A DNA stretch of 64,000 nt from positions 30,001-94,000 of the forward strand of contig NZ_JANHAX010000004.1 of assembly GCF_030848945.1 (NCBI RefSeq), written 5' to 3'. The notes under the pieces were generated by a model that made no database searches, was not told where the DNA came from, and saw nothing but the letters and a program-made list of their open reading frames with translations. A program made the translations under genes and the position numbers. Below are positions 19,284 to 27,672 of this stretch, piece by piece; the stretch's first letter is position 1, and every line of letters starts with the position of its first letter. The stretch comes from Marimonas arenosa. Its GTDB lineage: Bacteria; Pseudomonadota; Alphaproteobacteria; Rhodobacterales; Rhodobacteraceae.

Positions 19284-19760
19284 TTACCAGCCCATGCCGG
19301 GAACGCCGCCGAACGGGCTTCCGAACGGGCTGCCGAACGGGCTTCCGAACGGGCTTCCGAACGGGCTGCCGAACGGGCTGCCACCCCATGGCGAGCCACC
19401 CCAGGGGCTACCGCCCCAAGGACTGCCGCCCCCCCAGGGACTGCCGCCCCACGGGGACCCGCCGCCGCCCCAAGGTCCACTCCACGGGCCGCCATAGCCG
19501 CTCCACGGGCTGCCCCAGCCATTGCCCCAGCCGCTGAGGTCGGCAGAAAAGCGCAGATCACCCCAGCCGCTGCCGTAGCCGCGGCCATAGCCGGAACCAT
19601 AGCCGGAGCCGTAGCCATAGGGGTTTGCACCCCACGGGCCGCCACCATAGGGGCCGCCGCTCCAGGGGGATCCACCCCACCATTGGGCCTCGGCCCCGCC
19701 GGCGGTGCTCATCGCCGCGGCCAGGGTGGCAGCGCCGATTACGTGCTTGAGTTTCTTCAT
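19284..19760 (-). CDS. secreted Gly/Trp/Tyr-rich repeat protein, sulfur-globule-protein-like
   Basis: 158 residues: a signal peptide (MKKLKHVIGAATLAAAMSTAGGAEA) and then almost only Gly, Ser, Trp, Pro, Tyr and Phe. Sub-repeats are YGSGYG (about 50-65), SPWGG (about 95-125) and six GSPF units at the end. Composition and size are like envelope proteins of bacterial sulfur globules (SgpA/B), which coat periplasmic sulfur. Silk-like or other structural Gly-rich proteins are the alternative. Strong AAGGAGGAG site. Third gene from the end of the cluster. Confidence 0.7.
   Translation of the reverse strand: MKKLKHVIGAATLAAAMSTAGGAEAQWWGGSPWSGGPYGGGPWGANPYGYGSGYGSGYGRGYGSGWGDLRFSADLSGWGNGWGSPWSGYGGPWSGPWGGGGSPWGGSPWGGGSPWGGSPWGGSPWGGSPFGSPFGSPFGSPFGSPFGSPFGGVPGMGW
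19309..19380 (-). repeat. 12-bp tandem repeat, six units, coding for GSPF
   Basis: The unit ccgaacgggctt/g recurs six times without interruption at the 3' end of the Gly/Trp-rich gene. Units differ only at the last base. Such arrays expand and shrink by slippage, so the protein length may vary between strains. Confidence 0.9.
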
Positions 19761-19823
19761 GGGTCTCCTCCTTTCAGGGAGCTGCCGCCCGGGCGTGAGT
19801 CAGCCCGGGCGGCGACGCGTTGC

Positions 19824-20621
19824 TTACCAGTCCCAGGGGGCCCAGCCGCGACCACGGTTCCAGCCGCGGCCAGAGTTGTTGCCCCAGCCGTCGCCCCAGC
19901 CGTCGCCCCACATGTCGGAGTCGCCGCCGAAGCTGAAGTTGCCGGACATGTTGCCACGGCCTTGACCGTAGCCCGAGCCGTAGCCCCGGCCATAACCGTC
20001 GCCATAGCCGTAACCGTCGTAATAGGGGTTATAGTAGGGTCCGTAGCCGCCATAGTAGGGTGCTGGCGGGTATGGATAAGGTGCCGGCGGCGCGGCGTAT
20101 TGCTGCGGTGCCGGTGCGGCCTGGCCTTGAGCGGCCGGGGCCTGCGGCGCGGGTGCCGGAGCACCATAGCCAGGCTGTGCCCAGTCCGGACGCTGCGGGC
20201 GCTCGGGGCGCTGGGCCCAGTCGGGGCGGTTCGGACGCCCGGGACGGTCAGGGCGCTGCATCGCCCATTCCGGCGGTTGCGGGCGGTCGGGGCGTTGCAT
20301 GGCCCATTCCGGCGGTTGCGGGCGGTCAGGACGCTGCATGGCCCATTCCGGGGGTTGCGGGCGCTCGAGGCGCTGCATGCCATAGCCAGGCTGGGGGGCC
20401 CACGCGGGGCGCTGCATGCCCTGCATGCCGTGGCCGTAAGGCCCGTACGGGCCGGAGCGGTCGCATTCGCCCGGCTGTTTTGCGGCGGCAGGTGCCGCCG
20501 GTTGGGCTTCGGCTGCGGGCGCAGCTTCGCCTTCGCTCTGTTGTGCGCTGGCAAGACCGGCGGGCAGGACACCCAGAGCCGCCACGGCCACCGCGCTCAG
20601 AAGTCTTTCGCGATCGAACAT
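19824..20621 (-). CDS. secreted Pro/Gly/Tyr-rich protein, sulfur-globule-protein-like
   Basis: 265 residues: a signal peptide (RLLSAVAVAALGVLPAGLASA), an Ala/Glu linker, then a Pro/Arg/Trp block with three copies of a 13-residue unit (RPQPPEWAMQRPD). A Tyr/Pro block (PYPYPPAPYYGGYG), a GYGRGYGSGYG block and a conserved end (NMSGNFSFGGDSDMWGDGW to WAPWDW) follow. The end is nearly identical, also at the DNA level, to that of the next gene upstream, so the two are paralogs with a shared C-terminal domain. The Tyr/Gly composition resembles sulfur-globule envelope proteins; function is inferred only. Confidence 0.7.
   Translation of the reverse strand: MFDRERLLSAVAVAALGVLPAGLASAQQSEGEAAPAAEAQPAAPAAAKQPGECDRSGPYGPYGHGMQGMQRPAWAPQPGYGMQRLERPQPPEWAMQRPDRPQPPEWAMQRPDRPQPPEWAMQRPDRPGRPNRPDWAQRPERPQRPDWAQPGYGAPAPAPQAPAAQGQAAPAPQQYAAPPAPYPYPPAPYYGGYGPYYNPYYDGYGYGDGYGRGYGSGYGQGRGNMSGNFSFGGDSDMWGDGWGDGWGNNSGRGWNRGRGWAPWDW
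20251..20367 (-). repeat. 39-bp tandem repeat, three units
   Basis: Three consecutive 39-bp units (starting gggcgctgcatcgcccattc) inside the Pro/Gly/Tyr-rich gene, each coding for one RPQPPEWAMQRPD block, with a few substitutions between units. Confidence 0.85.
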
Positions 20622-20757
20622 ATTCGTTCCTCTTTCTCAACTTGGCCCGTCTTGTCGACGTGCGTTTCAGGTGCGGATTACCCGTCTTGTTGTCAGGTCT
20701 CCCTGCGCGTGGGATCGCCGCCCGGGCGGCTTCAGGCCCGGGCGGTGATCGGTTCGC

Positions 20758-21261
20758 TTACCAGTCCCAGGGGGCCCAGCTGCGACCACGGTTCCAGCCG
20801 CGGCCAGAGTTGTTGCCCCAGCCGTCGCCCCAGCCGTCGCCCCACATGTCGGCATCGCCGCCGAAGCTGAAGTTGCCGGACATGTTGCCGCGACCGGTGC
20901 CCCGGCCGTAACCCGAGCCGTAGCCCCGGCCGTAGCCGTCGTAGTAGCCACCGCCGTAGTACGGATTGTAGCCGTAGCCATAGGGCGCATAGCCGCCATA
21001 GTAGGGGGCCGGCGGAGCATAGCCGTAGGGCGCAGGCGCATAGCCGTAGGGCGCGCCGTAAGGTGCCGGCGGCGGACCCCAGCCCTGCGGGGCCTGGGCT
21101 TGCTGCTGGGCCTGGCCCTGCGGCGCCGGTGCGGCCTGCGGCTGCTGTGCCTGGCCATAGGGGCCCGACGGCGGCGGGGGTTGCATGGTTTGCTGGGCGC
21201 TTGCGACGCCAGCGGTTGCCGCGAACGCTGCGGCAGCAATCACAGATGTCAGAGTCTTCAT
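20758..21261 (-). CDS. secreted Gly/Tyr/Pro-rich protein, sulfur-globule-protein-like
   Basis: 167 residues: a signal peptide (MKTLTSVIAAAAFAATAGVASA), a Gln/Pro/Ala block, several PYGYAPAP repeats, a YGRGYGSGYGRG block and the same conserved C-terminus as its downstream neighbour (GNFSFGGDADMWGDGWGD to WAPWDW). The ATG at 21261 follows GGAGAGAG; an in-frame ATG 12 codons upstream would hide the signal peptide. Best described as a paralog in a family of periplasmic structural proteins; the sulfur-globule resemblance is by composition and layout. Confidence 0.72.
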   Translation of the reverse strand: MKTLTSVIAAAAFAATAGVASAQQTMQPPPPSGPYGQAQQPQAAPAPQGQAQQQAQAPQGWGPPPAPYGAPYGYAPAPYGYAPPAPYYGGYAPYGYGYNPYYGGGYYDGYGRGYGSGYGRGTGRGNMSGNFSFGGDADMWGDGWGDGWGNNSGRGWNRGRSWAPWDW

Positions 21262-21304
21262 GAGTCTCTCTCCTCTCAGGTTGAAGTAATCGGCCACGTG
21301 CCAA

Positions 21305-21862
21305 TCACCAGTTGCGGGGCAGGGCGCCGGAGCGCTCCCGCCACCAATTCCAGGTTTGCGAATTCGTCCAGCCGGCCAGCGGGGTCGACCAGGGTACGCG
21401 CATGTAGGGTGTGCTGAGCCCGTACGGGTTGTACGGGTCCGTCCCCGAATTGTACTGCCCGAAGCTCCACAGCATCATTGGCGAGTTGGGGCCATCGGCA
21501 TAGCTGCGGAACGGCATATAGGCCCGCGGATTGGCGGCCAGTGCCGGCACGAAGGGGCCTTCGGGCGACGCGCCGGGATCACCGGGCGGAACGCCTTCCG
21601 GCCCGCCGCGCCGCGGCATCGCGCCGGGTCCTGCCATGCCGCCCGGGACGCCGGACATCATGCCGGCCCCATAGCCGGGCGGAATGCAGTTCGGCGGGCA
21701 ATAGACCGGAGCGCCGGCATAGGGGCCCGCGGCATAGGCCGGGGCCATGCCCATGGTGTTCATTCCGACCGGTCCGGCGCCGCTCAGCTCGCCGAAGGTG
21801 GCGGCGGATGCCCCGGTTGCGGTGGCAAGCGCCAGGGCGAATGTCCTCACTGCAAGTGCCAT
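21305..21862 (-). CDS. secreted Pro/Gly-rich protein of the RND cluster
   Basis: 185 residues with a signal peptide (MALAVRTFALALATATGASA) and a Pro/Gly/Met/Tyr-rich mature part containing the Cys pair CPPNC. Its end is less biased (SFGQYNSGTDPYNPYGLS, TNSQTWNWWRERSGALPRNW). An ATG directly at the permease stop codon is possible, but the GAGGAGGA site lies just after it and 7-8 nt before the ATG at 21862, which is therefore chosen. It directly follows the permease gene and links the transporter with the Gly/Tyr-rich genes. No known family. Confidence 0.68.
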   Translation of the reverse strand: MALAVRTFALALATATGASAATFGELSGAGPVGMNTMGMAPAYAAGPYAGAPVYCPPNCIPPGYGAGMMSGVPGGMAGPGAMPRRGGPEGVPPGDPGASPEGPFVPALAANPRAYMPFRSYADGPNSPMMLWSFGQYNSGTDPYNPYGLSTPYMRVPWSTPLAGWTNSQTWNWWRERSGALPRNW

Positions 21863-21879
21863 GATGCCAGTCCTCCTCA

Positions 21880-24800
21880 TCAGTCGCTTCCTTCCCGGTC
21901 ATCGGTATCCGCAGCGGCCCGACGGGCGGCGGCCAGAACCTCGGCCAGCGGATCGTCAGTCTGCGGATTGCCCTGCGGCGTCTCGCCGGTCTCGGGCGGG
22001 GTTTCCGCGGCGGGCGTGGCCGTCTTGGCCGAACGCTTGCGCGCCGCCGGTTTCGTTGCCTTGGCCGGATTCTTGCGCGGCGTCGGCGCGGGTTTCTGTT
22101 CCGGTGCCGTCGCCTCTGGCGGATCGCCGGCCGGTTGTGCATCTATCGCATCCGTTTCGGCAGCCGAGGCGAGCGCCTCTTCGACCGGTTGCTCGGATTT
22201 CTTCAGGAGCTTCGGCGGACGTCCCGCGGCGGGCGGTGCAGCCGCGGCAGCCGCGGTGGCGTTGGTATCCGACTTGCGTTGCAGCTTGGCAGGCCTGCCG
22301 GCGGGGGCTTCGGGCGCGACGGCTTCGGTGGCAGCTGCGTCGGTTTCCGACTTGCGCTGCAGCTTAGGCGGACGGCCGCCTGCCTGCACCGCCGGTGCTT
22401 CCTCGGTGTCGGATTTGCGCTGCAGCTTAGGCGGACGGCCGGCGGGACTTGCCGTGGCATCCGCTGACACGGTCTCGGCTTCGGTTTCGGACTTGCGGGC
22501 AAGCTTCGCCGGGCGGCCAGAGGGCGCCGGGCCGTCGCCGCCCCCGTTACCGCCCGACGGCGGGCTGTCAGGCGCGGGGCCGCCTTCGGGGCCACCGGAC
22601 GGCGACGGTCCACCGGCCAGCACCTCGAAGCGCTTGCGCGAGCTGATGCAGCCAAGCGGGATCACCACCAGGGTGAGGAACGTGGCCACCAGCGAGCCGA
22701 ACAGCAGCGACACGGCCATGCCCTGGAAGATCGGGTCGCTGAGGAGCACCATCGAGCCGATGATCAGCGCCAGCGCGGTGATCACGATCGGCCGCAGGCG
22801 GACCTGTGCGGCCAGCGTGATCGCCTCTTTCACGTCCATGCCGTTCTGCACCTCGGCGCGGGCGAACTCGACGAGCAGGATCGAGTTTCGCACGATGATC
22901 CCCGCCAGGGCGATGAAACCGATCATCGAGGTGGCGGTGAAGTCGGCGCCCAGCAACCAGTGCCCGGGCACGATACCGATGAGCGTGAGCGGAATCGGCG
23001 CCATCACCACCGCCGGCAGCAGGAAGTCGCGGAATTCGGCAACCACCAGAATGTAGATCAGTACCAGCGCGGCCATGAAGGCCAGCCCCATGTCGCGGAA
23101 GGTCACGTAGGTCACCTGCCACTCGCCGTCCCATTTGAAACCCGACACGTCGGTGTTCTCGGGGCGCGAGAAATAACGGCCGCCGATCACCTGGCCATCG
23201 GGGGTGACATAGCTCTTCAACGCGCCATCGACCTGCAACATTCCGTAAAGCGGGGCACCTAGCGGACCAATCACGTCGCCGGTCACGTATTCGACCGCGC
23301 GCAGGTCCTTGTGGTAAATTGGCGGGTTGACCGGCACCTGGGTGAACTCGCCCAACTCGCCCAACGGCACCATCCGGCCGGTATCGGACGGGATCGGAAG
23401 CACCAGAAGGTTGCCAAGGTTCACCCGTACCGACAGCGGCGCCTGCAGCACGATCACCGCCTGTTCAAGGTTGTGCGGGCTTTGCAGTGCACCCGCCTCA
23501 AAACCGCCGGCCACCATCATCAGTTCGCGGTTGATGGCCTCGACGGTGACGCCGAACATGGCGGCGCGCTGACGGTCGACCTTGAACTCCAGCCGGTTAT
23601 GCGGCGCTTCCATGAAGCTGTTGACGTCGGCGATGTCCGGCACGTCTTCCATGATCTGCATGATCTCGGTTGCCACCTCGCGGCGGATTTCCGGCGTGGG
23701 GCCATAGACTTCGGCCACCAGCGGCGCCAGCACCGGCGGGCCCGGCGGGGCTTCGGCGATGGTCAGGCGGGCCCCCGCGGCCCGGGCAATCGGATGCAGT
23801 ACGGCGCGGATATCCTCGGCCACGATATGCGACGAGCGTTCGCGATGGTGCTTCGGCTGAAGCTGCACCGCGATATCGCCCTGCCAGGGTTGGCTGCGCA
23901 GGAAATAGTGGCGCACCAGACCGTTGAAGTTGAACGGCGAGGAGGTGCCGACATAGGTCTGGTACGCCGTCACCTCGTGGATCTTCTGCAACTCGGCTCC
24001 GATCCGCGTGGCGAGATTGGCGGTAAGGAACAAATCACTGCCTTCGGGCATGTCGATCACCACCTGCAGCTCGGACTTGTTGTCGTAGGGCAGCATCTTG
24101 AACGCCACCTGCTTAAAGGGCAGAAGTGCCACGGCGGCCATCATCATCGCGATGATCGCGAGCAGCGTTATCCAGCCAAGCAGGCGGTTGTTCATGATCG
24201 GCACGATGAACCTGCTGTACCAGCCGGCGATGATCTCGGACTGGCGGTGCTCGGATTCCGCCGCGCGGCGCATGGTTTCCATCGACGGCTTCACCCGTGC
24301 AGCCAGCCACGGCACGAAGACGAAGGCCGCGATCAGCGAGAACAGCATGGCCGCCGAACTCAGCACCGGGATGGGCAGCATGTAGGGGCCCATCATCTCG
24401 GAGACGAAGCCCATCGGCAGCAACGCCGCGATCACGGTGAAGGTCGCAAGGATCGTCGGGTTGCCGACCTCGTCGACCGCATCGACGGTGATTTCGTCGC
24501 TGGTGTCCTCGTCGGCCAGCCAGCGGCGATAGACGTTTTCCACCACCACGATGGCGTCGTCGACAAGGATGCCGATGGCGAAGACCAGCGCGAACATCGA
24601 CACCCGGTTGATGGTGAAGCCGAGCACATAGGCCACGGCCAACGACATCAGCAGGACCGCCGGGATGGTGATCAGAACGATCACCGCCGGCCGGAACCCC
24701 ATAGTGAAATAGGCCAGAACCGTCACCAGCGCCGAGACGATGAACAGCTTCTGGATCAGGTGGCTGACCTTGTCGCGGGCGGTTTCGCCATAGTCGCGGC

Positions 24801-25857
24801 TGACGATCACGTCGACCGACTCTGGGATCAGCGAGCCTTTCATCTGGTCGAGCTCGGTCAGCAGCGCATGGGCCACATCGACCCCGTTGGTTCCCAGTTT
24901 CTTGGCCACCGCCACGGTCACCGCAGGGCGGGTGGTGAAGGCGCCGTCGGCGCCGCGAATCGTGCTTTCGACTATGGTCTTTGTTTCCGACGGGCCCTGG
25001 ACGATGTTGGCCACGTCGCGCAGATAGATCGGGCGGTCTTCGCGGGTGGTGATGATCAGGTTGGCGACATCCGCGGCGCTTTTCAGGAATTCGCCGGAAT
25101 AGATCTCGAAATAGCGGCTGCCGTCGATCACGTCGCCCGCCGGCATGCGCTGGTTGGCGGCGGAAAGCGCCTGCGCCACCATGCTCGGGGTGAGGTTGTA
25201 GGAGCTGAGCCGCGACGGGTCGACCTCGACCCGGATATGCTCGAAACTGCCGCCGGTAACAAAGCTGAGGCCGGTGTTGGGCAGCGCCTTGAATCGCTGC
25301 TGCACGTCCAGCCCGAGCTTGCGCAACTGCACCAGGTCGAGTTGGTCCGAACTGAGCGTGACGGTTACCACCGGCACATCGTCGATCGACTTGGGCTTGA
25401 CCAGCGGCGGCATCACGCCCTTGGGGATGACGTCCATGTTGGACTGCAGCTTGTCATAAAGCTTGACCAGCGACGGCTCCATCTGCTCGCCGACCTTGAA
25501 GCGGACGGTGACCATGGAAAAGCCGTCATGGCTCATCGAATAGACATGCTTGACGCCCGAAAGCTCGCTCATCAATCGCTCGAGCGGCTCGGACACCAGG
25601 TTGGCGACTTCCGTGGACGAGGCTCCGGGATAAGCCACCATCACGTCGACCATTGGCACCGAGATCTGCGGATCCTCCTCGCGCGGGGTCACCAGTGCCC
25701 CGAGGAAACCGATCAGGAAGAAGGCCAGCAGCAAGAGCGGCGTGATCGGGCTCTCGATGAAGGCCCTGGCGGTGCGCCCGGCCAGACCGAGACCGTGACG
25801 GGCCGCGTGCCCGTTTCCGGCTGGCGTGTCGCCGTTATGGTTTCTGCTGTCGCTCAT
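21880..25857 (-). CDS. RND-family inner-membrane transporter with long C-terminal repeat tail
   Basis: 1325 residues. Residues ~1-1085 form a complete RND (AcrB-type) permease with two large periplasmic domains and 12 membrane segments. The proton-relay aspartates are in TM4 (GILVDDAIVVVEN). The TM10 lysine of AcrB is arginine here (GIIVRNSILLVEFARA), as in a known subset of RND pumps. The last ~240 residues are a cytoplasmic, disordered-looking tail with five GRPxKLxRKS repeats and a Lys/Ala/Pro-rich end, which ordinary RND pumps lack. It lies 25 nt after the adaptor gene. No outer-membrane channel gene is nearby. Substrate unknown, probably hydrophobic. Confidence 0.85.
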   Translation of the reverse strand: MSDSRNHNGDTPAGNGHAARHGLGLAGRTARAFIESPITPLLLLAFFLIGFLGALVTPREEDPQISVPMVDVMVAYPGASSTEVANLVSEPLERLMSELSGVKHVYSMSHDGFSMVTVRFKVGEQMEPSLVKLYDKLQSNMDVIPKGVMPPLVKPKSIDDVPVVTVTLSSDQLDLVQLRKLGLDVQQRFKALPNTGLSFVTGGSFEHIRVEVDPSRLSSYNLTPSMVAQALSAANQRMPAGDVIDGSRYFEIYSGEFLKSAADVANLIITTREDRPIYLRDVANIVQGPSETKTIVESTIRGADGAFTTRPAVTVAVAKKLGTNGVDVAHALLTELDQMKGSLIPESVDVIVSRDYGETARDKVSHLIQKLFIVSALVTVLAYFTMGFRPAVIVLITIPAVLLMSLAVAYVLGFTINRVSMFALVFAIGILVDDAIVVVENVYRRWLADEDTSDEITVDAVDEVGNPTILATFTVIAALLPMGFVSEMMGPYMLPIPVLSSAAMLFSLIAAFVFVPWLAARVKPSMETMRRAAESEHRQSEIIAGWYSRFIVPIMNNRLLGWITLLAIIAMMMAAVALLPFKQVAFKMLPYDNKSELQVVIDMPEGSDLFLTANLATRIGAELQKIHEVTAYQTYVGTSSPFNFNGLVRHYFLRSQPWQGDIAVQLQPKHHRERSSHIVAEDIRAVLHPIARAAGARLTIAEAPPGPPVLAPLVAEVYGPTPEIRREVATEIMQIMEDVPDIADVNSFMEAPHNRLEFKVDRQRAAMFGVTVEAINRELMMVAGGFEAGALQSPHNLEQAVIVLQAPLSVRVNLGNLLVLPIPSDTGRMVPLGELGEFTQVPVNPPIYHKDLRAVEYVTGDVIGPLGAPLYGMLQVDGALKSYVTPDGQVIGGRYFSRPENTDVSGFKWDGEWQVTYVTFRDMGLAFMAALVLIYILVVAEFRDFLLPAVVMAPIPLTLIGIVPGHWLLGADFTATSMIGFIALAGIIVRNSILLVEFARAEVQNGMDVKEAITLAAQVRLRPIVITALALIIGSMVLLSDPIFQGMAVSLLFGSLVATFLTLVVIPLGCISSRKRFEVLAGGPSPSGGPEGGPAPDSPPSGGNGGGDGPAPSGRPAKLARKSETEAETVSADATASPAGRPPKLQRKSDTEEAPAVQAGGRPPKLQRKSETDAAATEAVAPEAPAGRPAKLQRKSDTNATAAAAAAPPAAGRPPKLLKKSEQPVEEALASAAETDAIDAQPAGDPPEATAPEQKPAPTPRKNPAKATKPAARKRSAKTATPAAETPPETGETPQGNPQTDDPLAEVLAAARRAAADTDDREGSD
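22194..22525 (-). repeat. five coding repeats GRPxKLxRKS in the RND C-terminal tail
   Basis: Five basic repeats at about 22488-22523, 22411-22445, 22348-22382, 22269-22303 and 22194-22228, separated by acidic/Ala spacers of 13-20 residues. The invariant core is G-R-P-(A/P)-K-L, then a basic residue and K-S-(D/E). DNA identity between units is high, suggesting repeated internal duplication. Confidence 0.85.
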
Positions 25858-25882
25858 TTTTCCCTACCGCGCAGCGCCCCGC

Positions 25883-27208
25883 TCAGTGCCCAGTGCTCGC
25901 CGCGGCCCGGCCGCGCGACGGCCCGCCGTGGATCGGATCGCCCGATTTCAGGTGCGGACTGGGTTGGGCGACGACATGTTCGCCCACCGCGAGACCGGAC
26001 AGGACGGCGGTGTTCGAACCCTGGCTGTCACCGAGGCGCAGCACGCGCATCTCGACCGTACCGTCAGGTCGGGCGACGAAGGCCACCGGCAGGCTGCCGC
26101 GCTGAACGATGGCCGAGTTCGGCACCGCCGGGGCCAGTTGGCTCGGGCTGCCACCGCCGGGCTGGGCGATCCACGCCAGCACATACATCCCCGGCGCGGC
26201 CTGCGCCCCGGCAGGCAGGGTCAGCTTGACCGTCACCGTATGGGCGCCGGGTTGGGCGGCAGGATGGATCTGGCTGACCAGGGCCCAGTGGTTGGTGTCG
26301 TTCACCGTCACCGGTACCGCGTCGCCCAACCTCAGGTTTGCGACCAGCGCCACCGGCACCTCTACGCGCACGTCCAGTTGGTCGACATCGGCGATGTCGG
26401 CGAGCGGCTGGCCGGGCTGGACGATGTCGCCGACGCGGACATAGCGTGTCAGGATCGCGCCCTGCCAGGGCGCCATGGCGCGGCGGTTTCGCAACTGCGC
26501 ATCCAGCCCGTCGAGCCGCGACTGCGACGCGGCGAGCTGCGAGAGCTGGCGCTCATAGGCGGCCCGCGCCGTGCTGGCGGCCGGGAAGCCGCGCTGCGCC
26601 TGCTGCTGGGTCAGCATCGGTCCGTTCTGCCCCATCGGGCTGTTGAAACCGTTCATCCCCGGAAACATCGAGCCGAACATGCTCTGGGCCATGTTGTAGA
26701 ACGGCACGGTCAGCTGTTCGTAAGCATCGTAGCCCGGACCGCCCAGCGGCGAGGTGCGCGGGCCTTCGAGCTGATTGTAAAGCTGGGTGCGGGCATCCTG
26801 AATGCCGGTCATCTGCGACGACAGGTCGGCCCAGGCCGCACGATAGTTCGGCCGCAGGGCATCGTCGTCGAGCGCCACCACGACCTGGCCCGAGGCTACC
26901 CGGTCGCCGGCGTCGCCGGCCACGTAGGTCACGCGGCCGGGGGCCTGGGCGGTCAGCTTGACCATGCGACTGGCCTCGACATAGCCGCCCAGACGGATGC
27001 GTTCGGCCGCCGGCATCTGAGTGACTTCCGCAAGACCTGCCATTGGGGTCATGAAGGCGCCGATACCGGCTGCTGGAAGGGCACTGCCATTGCCACCGGT
27101 GGTTGCCGCTTGGTCGGACTCCGATCCGCCGGCAAACCATGCCGCGATCAATCCGCCGACGATGGCCGCCGCAATCAGCGATCCGAACCGCAAAACACCG
27201 GAGATCAT
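25883..27208 (-). CDS. periplasmic adaptor (membrane fusion) protein of the RND system
   Basis: 441 residues, HlyD/AcrA family. An N-terminal membrane anchor (FGSLIAAAIVGGLIAAWFAGG) is followed by the two biotinyl-lipoyl half motifs (APGRVTYVAGDAGDRVASGQVV, truncated here to its core GDRVASGQ, and APWQGAILTRYVRVGDIVQPG) around an alpha-hairpin. An unusual Met/Gly/Pro-rich loop (MFGSMFPGMNGFNSP) sits inside the hairpin. Beta-barrel and membrane-proximal domains complete it. It partners the RND permease encoded 25 nt downstream. GGGAGGGTGAG precedes the ATG. Confidence 0.87.
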   Translation of the reverse strand: MISGVLRFGSLIAAAIVGGLIAAWFAGGSESDQAATTGGNGSALPAAGIGAFMTPMAGLAEVTQMPAAERIRLGGYVEASRMVKLTAQAPGRVTYVAGDAGDRVASGQVVVALDDDALRPNYRAAWADLSSQMTGIQDARTQLYNQLEGPRTSPLGGPGYDAYEQLTVPFYNMAQSMFGSMFPGMNGFNSPMGQNGPMLTQQQAQRGFPAASTARAAYERQLSQLAASQSRLDGLDAQLRNRRAMAPWQGAILTRYVRVGDIVQPGQPLADIADVDQLDVRVEVPVALVANLRLGDAVPVTVNDTNHWALVSQIHPAAQPGAHTVTVKLTLPAGAQAAPGMYVLAWIAQPGGGSPSQLAPAVPNSAIVQRGSLPVAFVARPDGTVEMRVLRLGDSQGSNTAVLSGLAVGEHVVAQPSPHLKSGDPIHGGPSRGRAAASTGH

Positions 27209-27267
27209 GTCTCACCCTCCCTAACGTGCACCGCTCCACGGCGGTGCAGGTGGTTTCAGACGCGCCG

Positions 27268-27672
27268 TCAGCTGCGGGCGACGCGCCCCATTACGGTGAA
27301 ACTCTTGATGAACGGACCGGCCATTGCCGGGTTCTTGATCATCGCGCCGTAGTCACCGGTCTTGAATTTCAGTTTGCCGCCCGTGTAGGCGAGGCCAAGC
27401 GCCATCATACCGAGGCCCTTGTTGCACCACTTTTCCCAATCATCGGGTTTGGCGCGCAGGTCCCAGTTCAGCTCCTGGCCGTCAAAGGCGCCGGCGGCGG
27501 TGACATAGCCGTTCTCGACATTGAGATAGCCGCGCGCGGTATCCTCGCCCTCGAAGCCATAGCCGATCACCGAGTTGAAGCCGATCTTCGCCAAAGCGTC
27601 GCCCAAGTCGGGCTCTTCATTCCATTCGTTGCCGAAGTCGACCATCCAGTCGTCAGAAAATAGTGCGGGCAT
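27268..27672 (-). CDS. SCP2 sterol-carrier-like small protein
   Basis: 134 residues without a signal peptide. The segment GYLNVENGYVTAAGAFDGQELNWDLRA followed by LAYTGGKLKFKTGDYGAMIKNP has the pattern of SCP2-type lipid-binding domains (a central beta-sheet, then a K-x-x-G-D loop). First gene of the nine-gene cluster, 59 nt before the adaptor gene, with a strong GGAGAGGAGGA site. A cytosolic lipid- or hydrophobic-ligand-binding partner of the RND pump is the simplest reading. The family assignment is by pattern only. Confidence 0.65.
   Translation of the reverse strand: MPALFSDDWMVDFGNEWNEEPDLGDALAKIGFNSVIGYGFEGEDTARGYLNVENGYVTAAGAFDGQELNWDLRAKPDDWEKWCNKGLGMMALGLAYTGGKLKFKTGDYGAMIKNPAMAGPFIKSFTVMGRVARS

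Noticed and set aside
19309-19380. CRISPR-like array
   Set aside because: The 12-bp units are directly abutting without spacers and lie in frame within a gene.
17909-19537. A 542-codon plus-strand frame across the Met-rich, TPR and Gly-rich genes
   Set aside because: It crosses three minus-strand genes with good ribosome sites and signal peptides or membrane anchors; its Arg/Thr/Gly repeats mirror the GSPF array.
23311-26229. A 972-codon open frame antisense to the RND and adaptor genes
   Set aside because: Its composition is His/Arg/Asp/Gln-rich noise from GC-biased third positions of the opposite strand; the RND and adaptor proteins on the other strand are clearly homologous to known families.
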